A stretch of 64,000 nt of DNA from Streptomyces sp. H27-H1 (GCF_026627445.1 NZ_JAPNLJ010000001.1:124001-188000), one strand, 5' to 3'; numbered from the stretch's first letter, positions 1 through 8,948 are shown. Notes: generated from the letters alone by a model not told the origin. Program-made: numbers and translations.

Positions 1-4
1 GCGA

Positions 5-20
5 TGTTTCACGTGAAACA
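5..20. other. parS: parS site 1 (ParB binding)
   Basis: Perfect TGTTTCACGTGAAACA. The 14-base core GTTTCACGTGAAAC is the established Streptomyces ParB site. Intergenic, left arm of the edge inverted repeat. Confidence 0.95.
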
Positions 21-40
21 GAGGCCCGGCTCGGCGGCCC

Positions 41-56
41 TGTTTCACGTGAAACA
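41..56. other. parS: parS site 2 (ParB binding)
   Basis: Perfect TGTTTCACGTGAAACA, 36 bases from site 1. The close pairing could favour ParB nucleation; that effect is inferred. Confidence 0.95.
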
Positions 57-76
57 TCGCCTGCAGGCGCTTGGCT

Positions 77-1414
77 CTACCGGGTGGCTCCGGCGACCAG
101 CCAGCGGCCCGAGCGGGCGCGCAGCTGGAGGGTGACCATCCGGACCACCATCATCAGCGTCATGGCGCACCACAGGGCCGTCAGCCCGCCGCCCAGGGCC
201 GGTACGAGCAGTGCGGCCGGGGCGAAGACGGCGAGGGTCAGCAGCATGGCCCAGGCCAGGTAGCGGCCGTCGCCCGCGCCCATCAGGACACCATCGAGGA
301 TGAAGACGATGCCCGAGACGGGCTGCGAGAAGGCCACCACGAGCAGGGCCGGCAGCAGGGCGTCCTCGACGACCGGGTCGCTCGTGAAGAGCGGGATGAA
401 CACGGGGCGGGCCGCGATCACGAGGAGGCCCAGGACGATGCCGGAGACGATCCCCCACTGCACCATGCGGCGGCAGGCGGCCTTGGCCCCCTCGGTGTCG
501 CCCGCGCCGAGGTAGCGGCCGATGATGGCCTGCCCGGCGATGGCGATCGCGTCGAGGGCGAAGGCGAGCAGGCTCCACAGCGAGAGCAGGATCTGGTGGG
601 CCGCGATGTCGGCGTCCCCGAGGCGTGCGGCCACGGCGGTCGCGATCAGCAGGACGGCCCGCAGGGACAGGGTGCGGACCAGCAGGGGTGCACCGGCCTG
701 TGCGCAGGCCCGGATCCCCTCGATGTCGGGGCGCAGGGAGGCGCCGTGCCGGCGCGCGCCCCGGACGACCACGACCAGGTAGGCGGCGGCCATGGCGCAC
801 TGGGCGATCACGGTGCCCCAGGCGGAGCCGGCGATGCCGAGGCCGGCCCCGTAGACGAGGGCGACGTTCAGGCCGCCGTTGAGGGCGAAACCGCCGATCG
901 CCACGTAGAGCGGGGTCCGGGTGTCCTGGAGGCCGCGGATGACACCGGTGGCGGCGAGCACCACGAGCATCGCGGGGATGCCGAAGGCGGAGATCCGCAG
1001 GTAGGTGATCGCGTACGGGGCGACGGTGTCGGAGGCTCCGAAGAGGGAGATCAGGGAGGGCGCCGTGGGGAGCACGACGGCGACGACGACCGCGCCGAGC
1101 AGCAGGGCGAGCCAGATGCCGTCCATGCCCTGCCGGATGGCAGCCTGGAGGTCGCCGGCGCCGACACGGCGGGCCACGGCCGCGGTGGTGGCATAGGCCA
1201 GGAAGACGAAGATGCTCACGGCCGTGGTGAGCAGTGCGGCCGCGATGCCGAGACCGGCCAGCTGGGGTGTGCCGAGGTGGCCCACGATGGCACTGTCGGC
1301 CATCACGAAGAGGGGTTCGGCGACGAGGGCACCGAAGGCGGGGACGGCGAGTGCGAGGATCTCGCGGTCGTGCCGTCTCGGGGCAGCCTTCGGTGCTGTG
1401 GGGGCCTGTCTCAT
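77..1414 (-). CDS. MATE family multidrug/Na+ antiporter
   Basis: The 445-residue protein is an integral membrane exporter of the MATE/DinF family, which expels cationic compounds or metabolites in exchange for Na+ or H+. The opening PAFGALVAEPLFVMADSAIVG segment is the typical first MATE helix, and it is followed by about twelve hydrophobic segments arranged as two similar halves, with a second family-like stretch near residue 245 (RTLSLRAVLLIATAVAARLG). Length is normal for the family. It stands alone, divergent from dnaB, with only a weak ribosome site before the ATG. The substrate cannot be read from sequence. Family assignment is firm; physiological role is unknown. Confidence 0.9.
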   Translation of the reverse strand: MRQAPTAPKAAPRRHDREILALAVPAFGALVAEPLFVMADSAIVGHLGTPQLAGLGIAAALLTTAVSIFVFLAYATTAAVARRVGAGDLQAAIRQGMDGIWLALLLGAVVVAVVLPTAPSLISLFGASDTVAPYAITYLRISAFGIPAMLVVLAATGVIRGLQDTRTPLYVAIGGFALNGGLNVALVYGAGLGIAGSAWGTVIAQCAMAAAYLVVVVRGARRHGASLRPDIEGIRACAQAGAPLLVRTLSLRAVLLIATAVAARLGDADIAAHQILLSLWSLLAFALDAIAIAGQAIIGRYLGAGDTEGAKAACRRMVQWGIVSGIVLGLLVIAARPVFIPLFTSDPVVEDALLPALLVVAFSQPVSGIVFILDGVLMGAGDGRYLAWAMLLTLAVFAPAALLVPALGGGLTALWCAMTLMMVVRMVTLQLRARSGRWLVAGATR

Positions 1415-1838
1415 GTGCTCAATCTAATCTTCCACAGGTAATAGACGCAAGGGGGCTGGACTCCTTACGAATCCACCGATTCGAGCGTTCGCCCCACCTC
1501 GTTGGAGGCGATCTCGAGACAGTGGCCAAGAATTTTCTCCCCCACAGCCCGTGGAGGGAGAAACCCCAGGTCAGATAAGGTGCATGGGTGGGCCAGGTGA
1601 TTTTGTCCACAGCGCCGTCCCCCGGTCCGTGCACAGCTTCCGGGGAGTTACCCACAGCATTGGCGCCGTCATCCACACACCCTGTGGATAACAAGATTGG
1701 CTGACGTCGCTCCCGGCCCTACCGTTGGTTCGTTGTCCGACTCGCCGAGAGCCGATTCGGGTGCCCCAAATGTCAGAGCTGTGTCGTAGAAAGAGTGACA
1801 CGGCAAGGTCCGCGTTGCGGACGGGAGGAGGCGGCCCG
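1415..1838. other. 424-base intergenic region upstream of dnaB
   Basis: There is no credible gene here. The region holds an imperfect hairpin at 1534-1563 (a TTTCTCCC arm against GGGAGAAA) and the DnaA-box cluster at 1603-1691. It must contain promoters for both the MATE gene and dnaB, but no confident -35/-10 pair was identified. Confidence 0.6.
1603..1691. promoter_or_regulatory. Cluster of four DnaA-box-like sites upstream of dnaB
   Basis: Nine-base matches to the Streptomyces DnaA box (consensus near TTGTCCACA) are TTGTCCACA at 1603-1611, TTACCCACA at 1648-1656, TCATCCACA at 1669-1677 and, on the minus strand, TTATCCACA at 1683-1691. Two are perfect and two differ at one position. Their position before dnaB suggests DnaA control of helicase expression or DnaA titration; both roles are inferred. 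Confidence 0.75.
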
Positions 1839-3320
1839 GTGAGCATGTCCGAGCCCATGGACGACCCCTGGGCCGACAGCGGTCCAGGTGACCGTCTGCC
1901 CGCCCGCCCGCGTCGAGGCGGCGAAGGCCGTGGCCGCGGGGACGAACAGAGCGACAGGGGCCGCGAGGGCGGCTCCTGGGACGGTGGTGGCGGCGGCTTC
2001 GAGCGGGTCCCGCCCCAGGACCTCGACGCCGAGCAGTCCGTCCTCGGCGGCATGCTGCTGTCGAAGGACGCCATCGCCGACGTGGTCGAGGTGCTCAAGG
2101 GCCACGACTTCTACCGTCCGTCGCACGAGACGATCTACCAGGCCATCCTCGACCTGTACGCCAAGGGAGAGCCGGCCGACCCGATCACCGTCAGCGCGGA
2201 GCTGACCCGGCGCGGTGAGATCAGCAAGGTCGGCGGGGCCCCCTACCTGCATACCCTGGTCCAGTCGGTACCCACGGCGGCGAACGCCGAGTACTACGCG
2301 GAGATCGTCCACGAGCGGGCGGTCCTGCGTCGGCTGGTCGCCGCCGGTACGAAGATCACGCAGATGGGTTATGCCGCTGACGGCGACGTGGACGAGATCG
2401 TCAACAGCGCCCAGGCCGAGATCTACGCCGTCACTGAGCAGCGGACCTCCGAGGACTACCTGCCGCTCGGCGACATCATGGAAGGCGCCCTCGACGAGAT
2501 CGAGGCGATCGGTTCGCGCAGCGGCCAGATGTCGGGTGTCCCGACCGGCTTCACGGACCTGGACTCGCTGACCAACGGTCTGCACCCGGGCCAGATGATC
2601 GTGATCGCGGCCCGTCCCGCCATGGGCAAGTCCACCCTCGCGCTGGACTTCGCCCGTGCCTGCTCCATCAAGGCCAACCTGCCCAGCGTCATCTTCTCCC
2701 TCGAAATGGGGCGCAATGAGATCGCGATGCGCCTGCTCTCGGCGGAGGCCCGGGTGGCGCTGCACCACATGCGCTCCGGCACGATGACGGACGACGACTG
2801 GACCCGGCTGGCCCGCCGGATGCCGGACGTCTCCGCCGCCCCGCTCTACATCGACGACTCCCCGAACCTGTCGATGATGGAGATCCGGGCCAAGTGCCGT
2901 CGGCTCAAGCAGCGCAGCGACCTGTCGCTCGTCGTCATCGACTACCTCCAGCTGATGCAGTCCGGTGGCTCGCGCCGGCCCGAGAGCCGCCAGCAGGAGG
3001 TCTCGGACATGTCCCGAAACCTCAAGCTGCTGGCGAAGGAGCTGGAGGTCCCGGTGATCGCGCTGTCCCAGCTGAACCGTGGTCCCGAGCAGCGCACCGA
3101 CAAGAAGCCGATGGTCTCCGACCTGCGTGAATCCGGATCGATCGAGCAGGACGCCGACATGGTGATCCTGCTGCACCGAGAGGACGCGTACGAGAAGGAG
3201 TCCCCCCGCGCGGGCGAGGCGGACCTGATCGTGGCGAAGCACCGTAACGGTCCGACGGCCACCATCACGGTGGCCTTCCAGGGCCATTATTCGCGGTTCG
3301 TGGACATGGCCAACACGTAG
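1839..3320 (+). CDS. dnaB: Replicative DNA helicase DnaB
   Basis: This is the hexameric 5'-3' helicase that unwinds DNA at the chromosomal fork and recruits primase. After a disordered, Arg/Gly-rich N-terminal extension of about 60 residues comes the DnaB N-terminal helical domain, then a RecA-like ATPase with Walker A ARPAMGKST near residues 257-265 and Walker B LVVIDYLQLM. The SQLNRGPEQR segment and the C-terminal KHRNGPT arginine-finger region are present. No intein interrupts it. The start chosen is GTG 1839 because GGGAGGAG lies just upstream at about 1822-1829; ATG 1845 is a possible alternative. The result is 493 residues, normal for the family. Confidence 0.97.
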   Translation: MSMSEPMDDPWADSGPGDRLPARPRRGGEGRGRGDEQSDRGREGGSWDGGGGGFERVPPQDLDAEQSVLGGMLLSKDAIADVVEVLKGHDFYRPSHETIYQAILDLYAKGEPADPITVSAELTRRGEISKVGGAPYLHTLVQSVPTAANAEYYAEIVHERAVLRRLVAAGTKITQMGYAADGDVDEIVNSAQAEIYAVTEQRTSEDYLPLGDIMEGALDEIEAIGSRSGQMSGVPTGFTDLDSLTNGLHPGQMIVIAARPAMGKSTLALDFARACSIKANLPSVIFSLEMGRNEIAMRLLSAEARVALHHMRSGTMTDDDWTRLARRMPDVSAAPLYIDDSPNLSMMEIRAKCRRLKQRSDLSLVVIDYLQLMQSGGSRRPESRQQEVSDMSRNLKLLAKELEVPVIALSQLNRGPEQRTDKKPMVSDLRESGSIEQDADMVILLHREDAYEKESPRAGEADLIVAKHRNGPTATITVAFQGHYSRFVDMANT

Positions 3321-3330
3321 CATCCGCCCC

Positions 3331-4716
3331 ATGGATGCCGTGATCGAAAACCTTGTCCTCCTTCCCGCGACCCGGCGTGCGCTCGCCCACCGGATCGCGG
3401 TCGCGCAGCGCGAAGGCCGGGCGCCGTCCCTGGTGGCGGCCGTGGTGCGGGGCGGAGAGGTGATCTGGGAGGGGTCCCGGACCATGGTGGAGGGGCACGG
3501 TCCCGACGGGAACGTGCAGTACCGGATCGGGTCGATCACCAAGACCTTCACCGCCGTGCTCGTGATGCGGCTGCGGGACGAGGGCCTGCTGGAACTCGGG
3601 GACCCGATCGAGAAGTTCCTTCCGGGTACGGGAGCCGGCGAGGTGACCGTGGGTCAACTGCTGTCCCATACGGCCGGGCTGGCGGCGGAAACGCCCGGCG
3701 AGTGGTGGGAGCGGACGGCGGGCACGCTACGTCCGGAGCTCTCGGACGTCCTGGGCGAGCACCCCTTCCGTTTCGCGCCGGGACAGCGCCACCACTACTC
3801 CAACCCGGGCTACACGCTGCTCGGTTCGCTCGTGGAGGCCGTCCGCGCGATGCCGTGGGAGGAGGCACTCCGCACCGAGGTGCTGGAACCGCTGGGGCTG
3901 GAGCGTACGACGGCGCAGCCGGTGGCTCCGCACGCCGGAGGCTGGGCGGTGCACCCGTGGGCGGACGTGATGATGCCGGAACCCCTGGAGGACCTCGGGC
4001 TCATGGCCCCGGCCGGCCAGCTGTGGTCCACCACCGGCGATCTGGCGAAGTTCGCGGCCTTCCTCGTACGGGGTGACGCGCGGGTACTGAGCGCCGAGAC
4101 GGTACGGGAGATGCGGACGCCGGCCACTCCCCCGGAGCCGGGCATCGCCGAGCTCGGATACGGGCTCGGGACGCAACTGACGCTGAGCGGCGGGCGCCGT
4201 CTCGCGGGCCACAGCGGCTCGCTGCCGGGCTTCCTCGCCGGGCTGTGGCTGAGCGAGGCGGACGACGTGGCCGCCGTGGTGCTGGCCAACTGCACCTCGG
4301 GACTTCCGGCTTCGACGCTTGCGGCCGAACTGGTGGGGATCGTCGCGGACGCCGAGCCGCGGATCCCCGAGCCGTGGCGGCCGCTGCGGGAGGCCGATCC
4401 CGTCGCACTGGAGCTGTGCGGCCCCTGGCACTGGGGCACGTCGGCCCAGGCCGTACGGCTGACCTACGACGGATTCCTGGAGCTGGGCCCGGTGGGCGGA
4501 GGCGGTCGGGCCGCCCGTTTCCGGCCGGAGCCGGACGGCAGTTGGACGGGACTGGGCGGCTACTACGCGGGCGAGACCCTGCGGGCCGTACGGCGGGCGG
4601 ACGGGTCGGTGAGCCACCTCGACCTCGGCTCGTTCGTGTTCACCCGCGAGGCGTACGACCCGGCATCCCCGGTGCCCGGCGGGGTCGACCCGCAGGGCTG
4701 GCGGGGCATCGGCTAG
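3331..4716 (+). CDS. Serine hydrolase, class C beta-lactamase/PBP4* family
   Basis: A 461-residue penicillin-binding-protein-like serine hydrolase. Three catalytic motifs are visible: SITK (the SxxK nucleophile, near residue 70), YSN (YxN, near residue 156) and HSG (replacing KTG, near residue 292). A C-terminal lipocalin-like extension of about 100 residues follows, as in many PBP4*/Pab87-type esterases or peptidases. No signal peptide is seen, so it is probably cytoplasmic. The start lies 10 bases after the dnaB stop without a recognisable ribosome site, so translation may be coupled to dnaB. The substrate (D-amino peptide, ester or lactone) is unknown. Confidence 0.85.
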   Translation: MDAVIENLVLLPATRRALAHRIAVAQREGRAPSLVAAVVRGGEVIWEGSRTMVEGHGPDGNVQYRIGSITKTFTAVLVMRLRDEGLLELGDPIEKFLPGTGAGEVTVGQLLSHTAGLAAETPGEWWERTAGTLRPELSDVLGEHPFRFAPGQRHHYSNPGYTLLGSLVEAVRAMPWEEALRTEVLEPLGLERTTAQPVAPHAGGWAVHPWADVMMPEPLEDLGLMAPAGQLWSTTGDLAKFAAFLVRGDARVLSAETVREMRTPATPPEPGIAELGYGLGTQLTLSGGRRLAGHSGSLPGFLAGLWLSEADDVAAVVLANCTSGLPASTLAAELVGIVADAEPRIPEPWRPLREADPVALELCGPWHWGTSAQAVRLTYDGFLELGPVGGGGRAARFRPEPDGSWTGLGGYYAGETLRAVRRADGSVSHLDLGSFVFTREAYDPASPVPGGVDPQGWRGIG

Positions 4717-4814
4717 CCGATGCGCCCCAAGGCTCCGCCGCCCCGCGATGCTCCCGCTGGAGTGCGCGCGGACGGGCGACGTGTGCCTCAGCCGGGGCGA
4801 TGGCGTCCAGGGCC

Positions 4815-4841
4815 GGCCGGACCGTCGACAGAGGTCCGGCC
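4815..4841. terminator. Hairpin between convergent genes
   Basis: A perfect 9-base stem (GGCCGGACC against GGTCCGGCC) with a 9-base loop lies between the converging serine hydrolase and acetyltransferase genes. There is no T-tract, which is usual for GC-rich actinobacterial terminators. Confidence 0.6.
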
Positions 4842-4854
4842 CACACCTGGCGGA

Positions 4855-5319
4855 TCAGAGCTGGAGCTTGAACCCGACGTGGGAAGCGGTGAAGCCGAGC
4901 CGCTCGTAGAAGCGGTGGGCGTCGACGCGGGTCACGTCCGAGGTGAGCTGGACGAGCCGGCAGCTCTCGGCGCGGGATCGCTCGATCGCCCATTCGATGA
5001 AGCGGGTGCCCAGTCCGCTGCCGCGTTCGTCGGCGTGGACACGCACGCCCTCGATGATCGAACGGGTACTCCCCATGCGGGAGAGCCCGGGGACGATCGT
5101 CAGCTGGAGGGTGCCGACGACGCGCCCCCCGCGGACGGCGACGACCACGTGCTGGTGGGGATCGTCCGTGAGCCGCTTGAGCGCCGCCACGTACGGGGTG
5201 AGGTCGTCCGTGGACTCCCGTGCCGCGCCGAGCGGATCATCGGCGAGGAGTGCGACGATCGCGGTCAGATCCCCCTCGTTGGCAGGGCGGATGAGCAGGT
5301 CGGAGCTGGTTTCGGTCAT
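4855..5319 (-). CDS. GNAT family N-acetyltransferase
   Basis: A 154-residue single-domain GNAT protein. The acetyl-CoA binding signature appears as VHADERGSGLGTRFIEWA (R/Q-x-x-G-x-G/A type), and the C-terminal RFYERLGF segment is typical of the fold. The ATG at 5319 is preceded by a strong GAGGAGG ribosome site. It follows the next acetyltransferase gene by 17 bases, so the two probably form an operon. The acceptor substrate is not predictable; small-molecule amines and protein N-termini are both used by this family. Confidence 0.85.
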   Translation of the reverse strand: MTETSSDLLIRPANEGDLTAIVALLADDPLGAARESTDDLTPYVAALKRLTDDPHQHVVVAVRGGRVVGTLQLTIVPGLSRMGSTRSIIEGVRVHADERGSGLGTRFIEWAIERSRAESCRLVQLTSDVTRVDAHRFYERLGFTASHVGFKLQL

Positions 5320-5336
5320 GGTCGGATCCTCCTCGC

Positions 5337-6242
5337 TCAGCCGGCCGCCACGGTGAGCGGGGCCCACCGGCGGGTCCAGTCCCCGGGCAGACCGGGGATG
5401 TTCCGGGTCATGACGGTGTTGAAGGCCACGGAGTCGAGACCGCGGGCCTTGAGCCAGCCGAGCAGCTCTTCGTGGCGTACGTCGACATCGGTGCGCAAGG
5501 GCCGGTCCGTGGCCGCCGCGAGGGCGGTGACGAGCGCCCGGGCCGCGCCGGTGTCCAGGGCCACCAGGGGCCCGATGACATGGGTCTCCATGTTCGGCCA
5601 GATGGCTCCGTAGCCGATCAGGTCACCGGACGGGTCCTCGGCGACGAGCAGCCGGTCGGTGAAGGCGGGCAGCCGGGTGATCAGGTGGGTCCGGTCGGTG
5701 CCGAAGACCTCGGCGTCCAGCCCGAGGATCCTCACGATGTCCTCGGCGCCGGCGGGCCGGACGCGGACGGTGTCCTGCGCGGGCGCGGTGGCATCCGGGC
5801 TGAAGGTGCCCCGGAGCATCTCGGCGCGGCCGGTGGTGTCGAAGCCGAGCTCTTCGTAGAGCGGGCGCCCGTACGGGGTGGAGTGCAGGGTGAGCGGAAC
5901 GCCCTTGAGGAGGTCGTCGCAGATGTACGTCATCAGGCGCCGGCCCAGCCCCTGGCGAGCGTAGCGCTCGGCGACGAGGACCATTCCGATGGCGGCGAGT
6001 TCGGGATCGTCCTGCACGGCCCCGTACCGGGTGACCACGCAGGCCGCGGCGAGTCCTCGGCCGTCGGGGGCGTCGATGCCGTAGCCGTGTCCGGCTGCGA
6101 GCAGCAGCCCCCACTTGTGGTCCTCGCGGGGCCAGCCGCGGTCTTCGGAGAGATCGGCGCAGTGGCGGAGGTCGTCCACGGTCAGTGCGCGGATCGTCAG
6201 GGCGGTGAGATGGGGTGGTGTCACGGCCCCAGACTCGTTCAT
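5337..6242 (-). CDS. GNAT family N-acetyltransferase (two-domain)
   Basis: The 301-residue protein has an N-terminal GNAT domain with VLVAERYARQGLGRRLMTYI as acetyl-CoA loop and LYEELGFDTTGRAEM as C-terminal strand. A second, divergent GNAT-like half carries another YGAIWPN / HVIGPLVALD core, the two-domain layout of several actinobacterial acetyltransferases. The start was placed at ATG 6242, because the frame farther upstream runs through a parS site and is poor coding sequence. It is cotranscribed with the downstream acetyltransferase. The substrate is unknown. Confidence 0.8.
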   Translation of the reverse strand: MNESGAVTPPHLTALTIRALTVDDLRHCADLSEDRGWPREDHKWGLLLAAGHGYGIDAPDGRGLAAACVVTRYGAVQDDPELAAIGMVLVAERYARQGLGRRLMTYICDDLLKGVPLTLHSTPYGRPLYEELGFDTTGRAEMLRGTFSPDATAPAQDTVRVRPAGAEDIVRILGLDAEVFGTDRTHLITRLPAFTDRLLVAEDPSGDLIGYGAIWPNMETHVIGPLVALDTGAARALVTALAAATDRPLRTDVDVRHEELLGWLKARGLDSVAFNTVMTRNIPGLPGDWTRRWAPLTVAAG

Positions 6243-6288
6243 CGACCAGGACCCGGTCCAGGGGATTTGGGGCGGGATCTGCGGCGGA

Positions 6289-6304
6289 TGTTTCACGTGA
6301 AACA
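6289..6304. other. parS: parS site 3, in a 28-base palindrome
   Basis: Perfect TGTTTCACGTGAAACA in the divergent gap between an acetyltransferase and a HAD gene. The symmetry extends to 6283-6310 with GGCGGA/TCCGCC flanks, more than ParB needs. Confidence 0.95.
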
Positions 6305-6354
6305 TCCGCCTGCCGGCCGGCTGCGGTCCGTGCGTCCTCTTTGAGCGTCGCCAC

Positions 6355-6370
6355 TGTTTCACGTGAAACG
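6355..6370. other. parS: parS site 4
   Basis: TGTTTCACGTGAAACG, with a perfect 14-base core at 6356-6369, lying 66 bases from site 3 and about 22 bases before the HAD start codon. Confidence 0.95.
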
Positions 6371-6391
6371 GAGGTACTAGCCTCGGTGGTT

Positions 6392-7042
6392 ATGACTCTC
6401 CTCCACCTGTTCGACCTCGATGGCACGCTGATGTACGGCTCGGGTTCGCCGATCGAGATCTCCCGGCAGCTCGGGCTCTCCGACGAGATCGACGCACTGG
6501 AGCGGGCCTTTGGCGCGCGGGAGATGCAGCCGCACCAGTTCGCGCTGGCGGCGCAGAAGCTCTGGACGGATCTGACTCCGGCACACGTCCGGGCGGCGTT
6601 CGACGGAGCTCCGTGGCTGTTGGGTATCCAGGAGGTCTGGCAGGAGATCCGTGGGCGCGGGGACTACTGCGCGGTGATCTCGCTGTCGCCGTCGTTCTTC
6701 GTGGAACTCCTGCTGGAGTGGGGCGCGCACGCCGCACACGGCTCGGTCTTCCCTCAAGTGCCCTTCACCCAGCTGGTGGACGTGGCAGGGATCCTGACGC
6801 CGGCAGGCAAGGTGACGGTCGCCGACCGGCTGTGCGAGCAGTTCGGTGTGACCCGGGCCGACTGCATCGCGTACGGGGACTCGAGCACCGACGTGGAGCT
6901 CTTCGCGGCGGTGCCGGTCTCGGTCGCGGTGAACGCCCGTCCCTACCTGGTGGAGCGGGCGACGTACGTCTACGAGGGCCGGGACCTGCGCGAGGCATAC
7001 CAGCTCACAGGGGTGGTACGCACGGGAGTTGAGGCATCCTAA
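6392..7042 (+). CDS. HAD superfamily phosphatase (PSP-like)
   Basis: A 216-residue haloacid dehalogenase-type hydrolase. Motif I is FDLDGTL at residues 6-12 (catalytic aspartates), motif II the threonine/serine of VISLSPSF, and motif III/IV the IAYGDSSTDVELF region near residue 160. The small cap domain resembles phosphoserine phosphatase-like enzymes. Upstream in-frame sequence crosses two parS sites and is not credible coding, so ATG 6392 is used; a GTG six bases earlier is possible. It stands alone after the parS pair. The substrate is undetermined. Confidence 0.82.
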   Translation: MTLLHLFDLDGTLMYGSGSPIEISRQLGLSDEIDALERAFGAREMQPHQFALAAQKLWTDLTPAHVRAAFDGAPWLLGIQEVWQEIRGRGDYCAVISLSPSFFVELLLEWGAHAAHGSVFPQVPFTQLVDVAGILTPAGKVTVADRLCEQFGVTRADCIAYGDSSTDVELFAAVPVSVAVNARPYLVERATYVYEGRDLREAYQLTGVVRTGVEAS

Positions 7043-7184
7043 GGGGGAAGTGGGTTCGAAACGCGGAATTCCCGCATTTCCCCGCAAGCCCATGGGCGGA
7101 CTGGCACGCTGTGAAACCCGGAACCACGGATTCGAAGGCCGTGGCGTGTGCAGACCTACCGAGATGCTCGAAGCGAGGCACCGC

Positions 7185-8372
7185 ATGGACGCTCCGCCCA
7201 CCAGATCGGCAAGACGGGGGCCGTCCCGGATACCGTCCGGGGACGGTGCGCCTGAGCCCTCCCCCGATGCCGCACTCATCCGCCGGACCCTCGCGGAGAT
7301 CGAACCCGTCGCCGACAAGGTGACCTCCTACTTCTACGCCCTCGTGTTCACGGGACACCCGGAGCTCCGGGGGATGTTCCCCGCCGCGATGGACGTGCAG
7401 CGCGACCGGCTGCTGAAGGCACTGCTGACGGCCGCCGAGCACATCGACAACCCTGAGGTGCTCACCGCCTACCTGCGCCGGCTGGGCAGGGGCCACCGCA
7501 AGTACGGCACCCAGCCCGCGCACTATCCGCTGGTGGGAGAGGCCCTCATCGGGGCATTGGCCAGGTACGCGTCGACCTGGGGGCCGGAGGCCGAGGCCGC
7601 CTGGGTGCGGGCGTACACCGCGATCTCCCAGATCATGATCGACGCGGCGGCCGAGGACGAGCCCAAGGCGCCGCCGTGGTGGCATGCGGAAGTGGTCTCC
7701 CACGATCTGCGCACCTCCGACATCGCGGTGCTCACCGTCCGCCCGGACCAGCCCTACCCCTTCCTCGCGGGCCAGTACACGAGCTTGGAGACCCCGTGGT
7801 GGCCGCGAGTGTGGCGGCACTATTCCTTCGCCTCGGCACCGCGCGCGGACGGACTGCTGTCCTTCCACGTCAAGGCCGTTCCGGCGGGATGGGTCTCCAA
7901 TGCGCTGGTCCGGCACGCCCGGCCCGGTGATGTGCTGCGGCTCGGGCCCCCGGCGGGGTCGATGGTGGTCGACCACAGCACCGACAACGGAATGCTGTGC
8001 CTGGGCGGCGGCACGGGCATCGCGCCGATCAGGGCGCTGATCGAGGACGTGGCCGAGCACGGAGAGCGCCGTCCGGTGGAAGTGTTCTTCGGGGCTCGCA
8101 GTGACGACGACCTGTACGACAAGGACACGCTGCTGGGGCTGCAGCGCTCGCACCCCTGGCTGTCGGTCCGCCCGGTGGTCTGCGACGAGGGGCTGGCCGG
8201 GCAACTGCCGCAGGCCGTCGGCACCCACGGGCCCTGGAGCTCGTACGACGCGTTCGTCTCGGGGCCGGCCGCGATGATCCGCAGCGGGGTGGACGCGCTG
8301 AAGAGGATCGGGATCCCCGCTGAGCGGATCCGCCACGACGAGGTGGAGGAACTGGCGGGCGTCGCCGGCTGA
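7185..8372 (+). CDS. Globin-FAD/NAD reductase (flavohaemoglobin-like)
   Basis: A 395-residue fusion of an N-terminal globin domain (about residues 25-155) and a ferredoxin-NADP reductase-type domain. The globin part has the YFYALVF...HPELRGMFP helices of flavohaemoglobins and a probable proximal-histidine region in RGHRKYGTQPAHY. The reductase part shows RHYSFAS (FAD binding, RxYS), GPPAG and LGGGTGIAPIRAL (NAD pyrophosphate binding). Such enzymes oxidise nitric oxide to nitrate or reduce other ligands. ATG 7185 was chosen because codons before it lack G/C third-position bias; ATG 7164 is the alternative. It is probably monocistronic. Confidence 0.85.
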   Translation: MDAPPTRSARRGPSRIPSGDGAPEPSPDAALIRRTLAEIEPVADKVTSYFYALVFTGHPELRGMFPAAMDVQRDRLLKALLTAAEHIDNPEVLTAYLRRLGRGHRKYGTQPAHYPLVGEALIGALARYASTWGPEAEAAWVRAYTAISQIMIDAAAEDEPKAPPWWHAEVVSHDLRTSDIAVLTVRPDQPYPFLAGQYTSLETPWWPRVWRHYSFASAPRADGLLSFHVKAVPAGWVSNALVRHARPGDVLRLGPPAGSMVVDHSTDNGMLCLGGGTGIAPIRALIEDVAEHGERRPVEVFFGARSDDDLYDKDTLLGLQRSHPWLSVRPVVCDEGLAGQLPQAVGTHGPWSSYDAFVSGPAAMIRSGVDALKRIGIPAERIRHDEVEELAGVAG

Positions 8373-8400
8373 TCCCGGAGCGGCGCCCGCGTCCGGTGGG

Positions 8401-8880
8401 TCAGCCCAGGTCCGGGGCGTGCATCGCGCGCACGCCTTCGATGTTGCCGTCAAGGTAGTGGCGCAGGGACAGCGGGACGAGATGTACCGCGGCGATGCCG
8501 ACGCGGCTGAAGGGCACGCGGACGATCTCGTACTCGCCCGCGGGCTCGTCGATTTCGGGGCCGTGCCGCTGGCTGGGGTCCATGGATTCGAGATGGCAGA
8601 CGAAGAAGTGCTGCACCTTGACGCCGGTCACTCCCTTGTCGGCGATGTGCTCGATGGTATCGACGAAGCAGGGCACGACATCGGTGATCTTCGCGCCGAG
8701 TTCCTCGTGGAGCTCTCGGTGGAGGGCGTCGACGACGGTGAGGTCCGAGGTCTCCACCCCGCCGCCGGGGGTGAGCCAGTACGGGTCGACGCCGGGTTTG
8801 GTCCGCTTGATGAGGATCAGGTCGCCACCGTCGAGCAGGATCGCGCGGGCGGTGCGTTTGACCACTGGACGTTCGGTCAT
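8401..8880 (-). CDS. Nudix hydrolase
   Basis: A 159-residue Nudix enzyme, which cleaves nucleoside diphosphates linked to another moiety. The Nudix box runs from GGGVETSDL through RELHEELGA, keeping the REXXEE metal-binding core. The N-terminal strand ARAILLDGGDLILIKRT is typical. It has its own start at ATG 8880, and a strong terminator separates it from the upstream lyase operon, so it is probably transcribed alone. The substrate cannot be deduced from sequence. Confidence 0.88.
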   Translation of the reverse strand: MTERPVVKRTARAILLDGGDLILIKRTKPGVDPYWLTPGGGVETSDLTVVDALHRELHEELGAKITDVVPCFVDTIEHIADKGVTGVKVQHFFVCHLESMDPSQRHGPEIDEPAGEYEIVRVPFSRVGIAAVHLVPLSLRHYLDGNIEGVRAMHAPDLG

Positions 8881-8948
8881 GGTGGAAGAGTGGCCCAGAC
8901 TTCCGCTTCTGAAACGCGTCCCCGGGAAACCCGCCGGGCGGGGGTCCC

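Larger units (their letters stand above)
1..60. repeat. Inverted repeat carrying two parS sites; likely MATE gene terminator
   Basis: The first 20 bases are the exact reverse complement of bases 41-60, separated by 20 bases. Each arm holds one complete parS palindrome. The dyad lies 16 bases beyond the stop codon of the minus-strand MATE gene, so the transcript could fold into a long hairpin that doubles as a terminator. The dual role is inferred. Confidence 0.7.

Noticed and set aside
71-1441. Long plus-strand open frame opposite the MATE gene (456 codons)
   Set aside because: Composition is Gly/Asp/Glu/Arg/Ala-rich antisense shadow; the MATE frame on the other strand is clearly coding.
6243-6362. 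N-terminal extension of the acetyltransferase starting in parS (FHVKH)
   Set aside because: It crosses parS site 3 and lacks coding bias; ATG 6242 is better.
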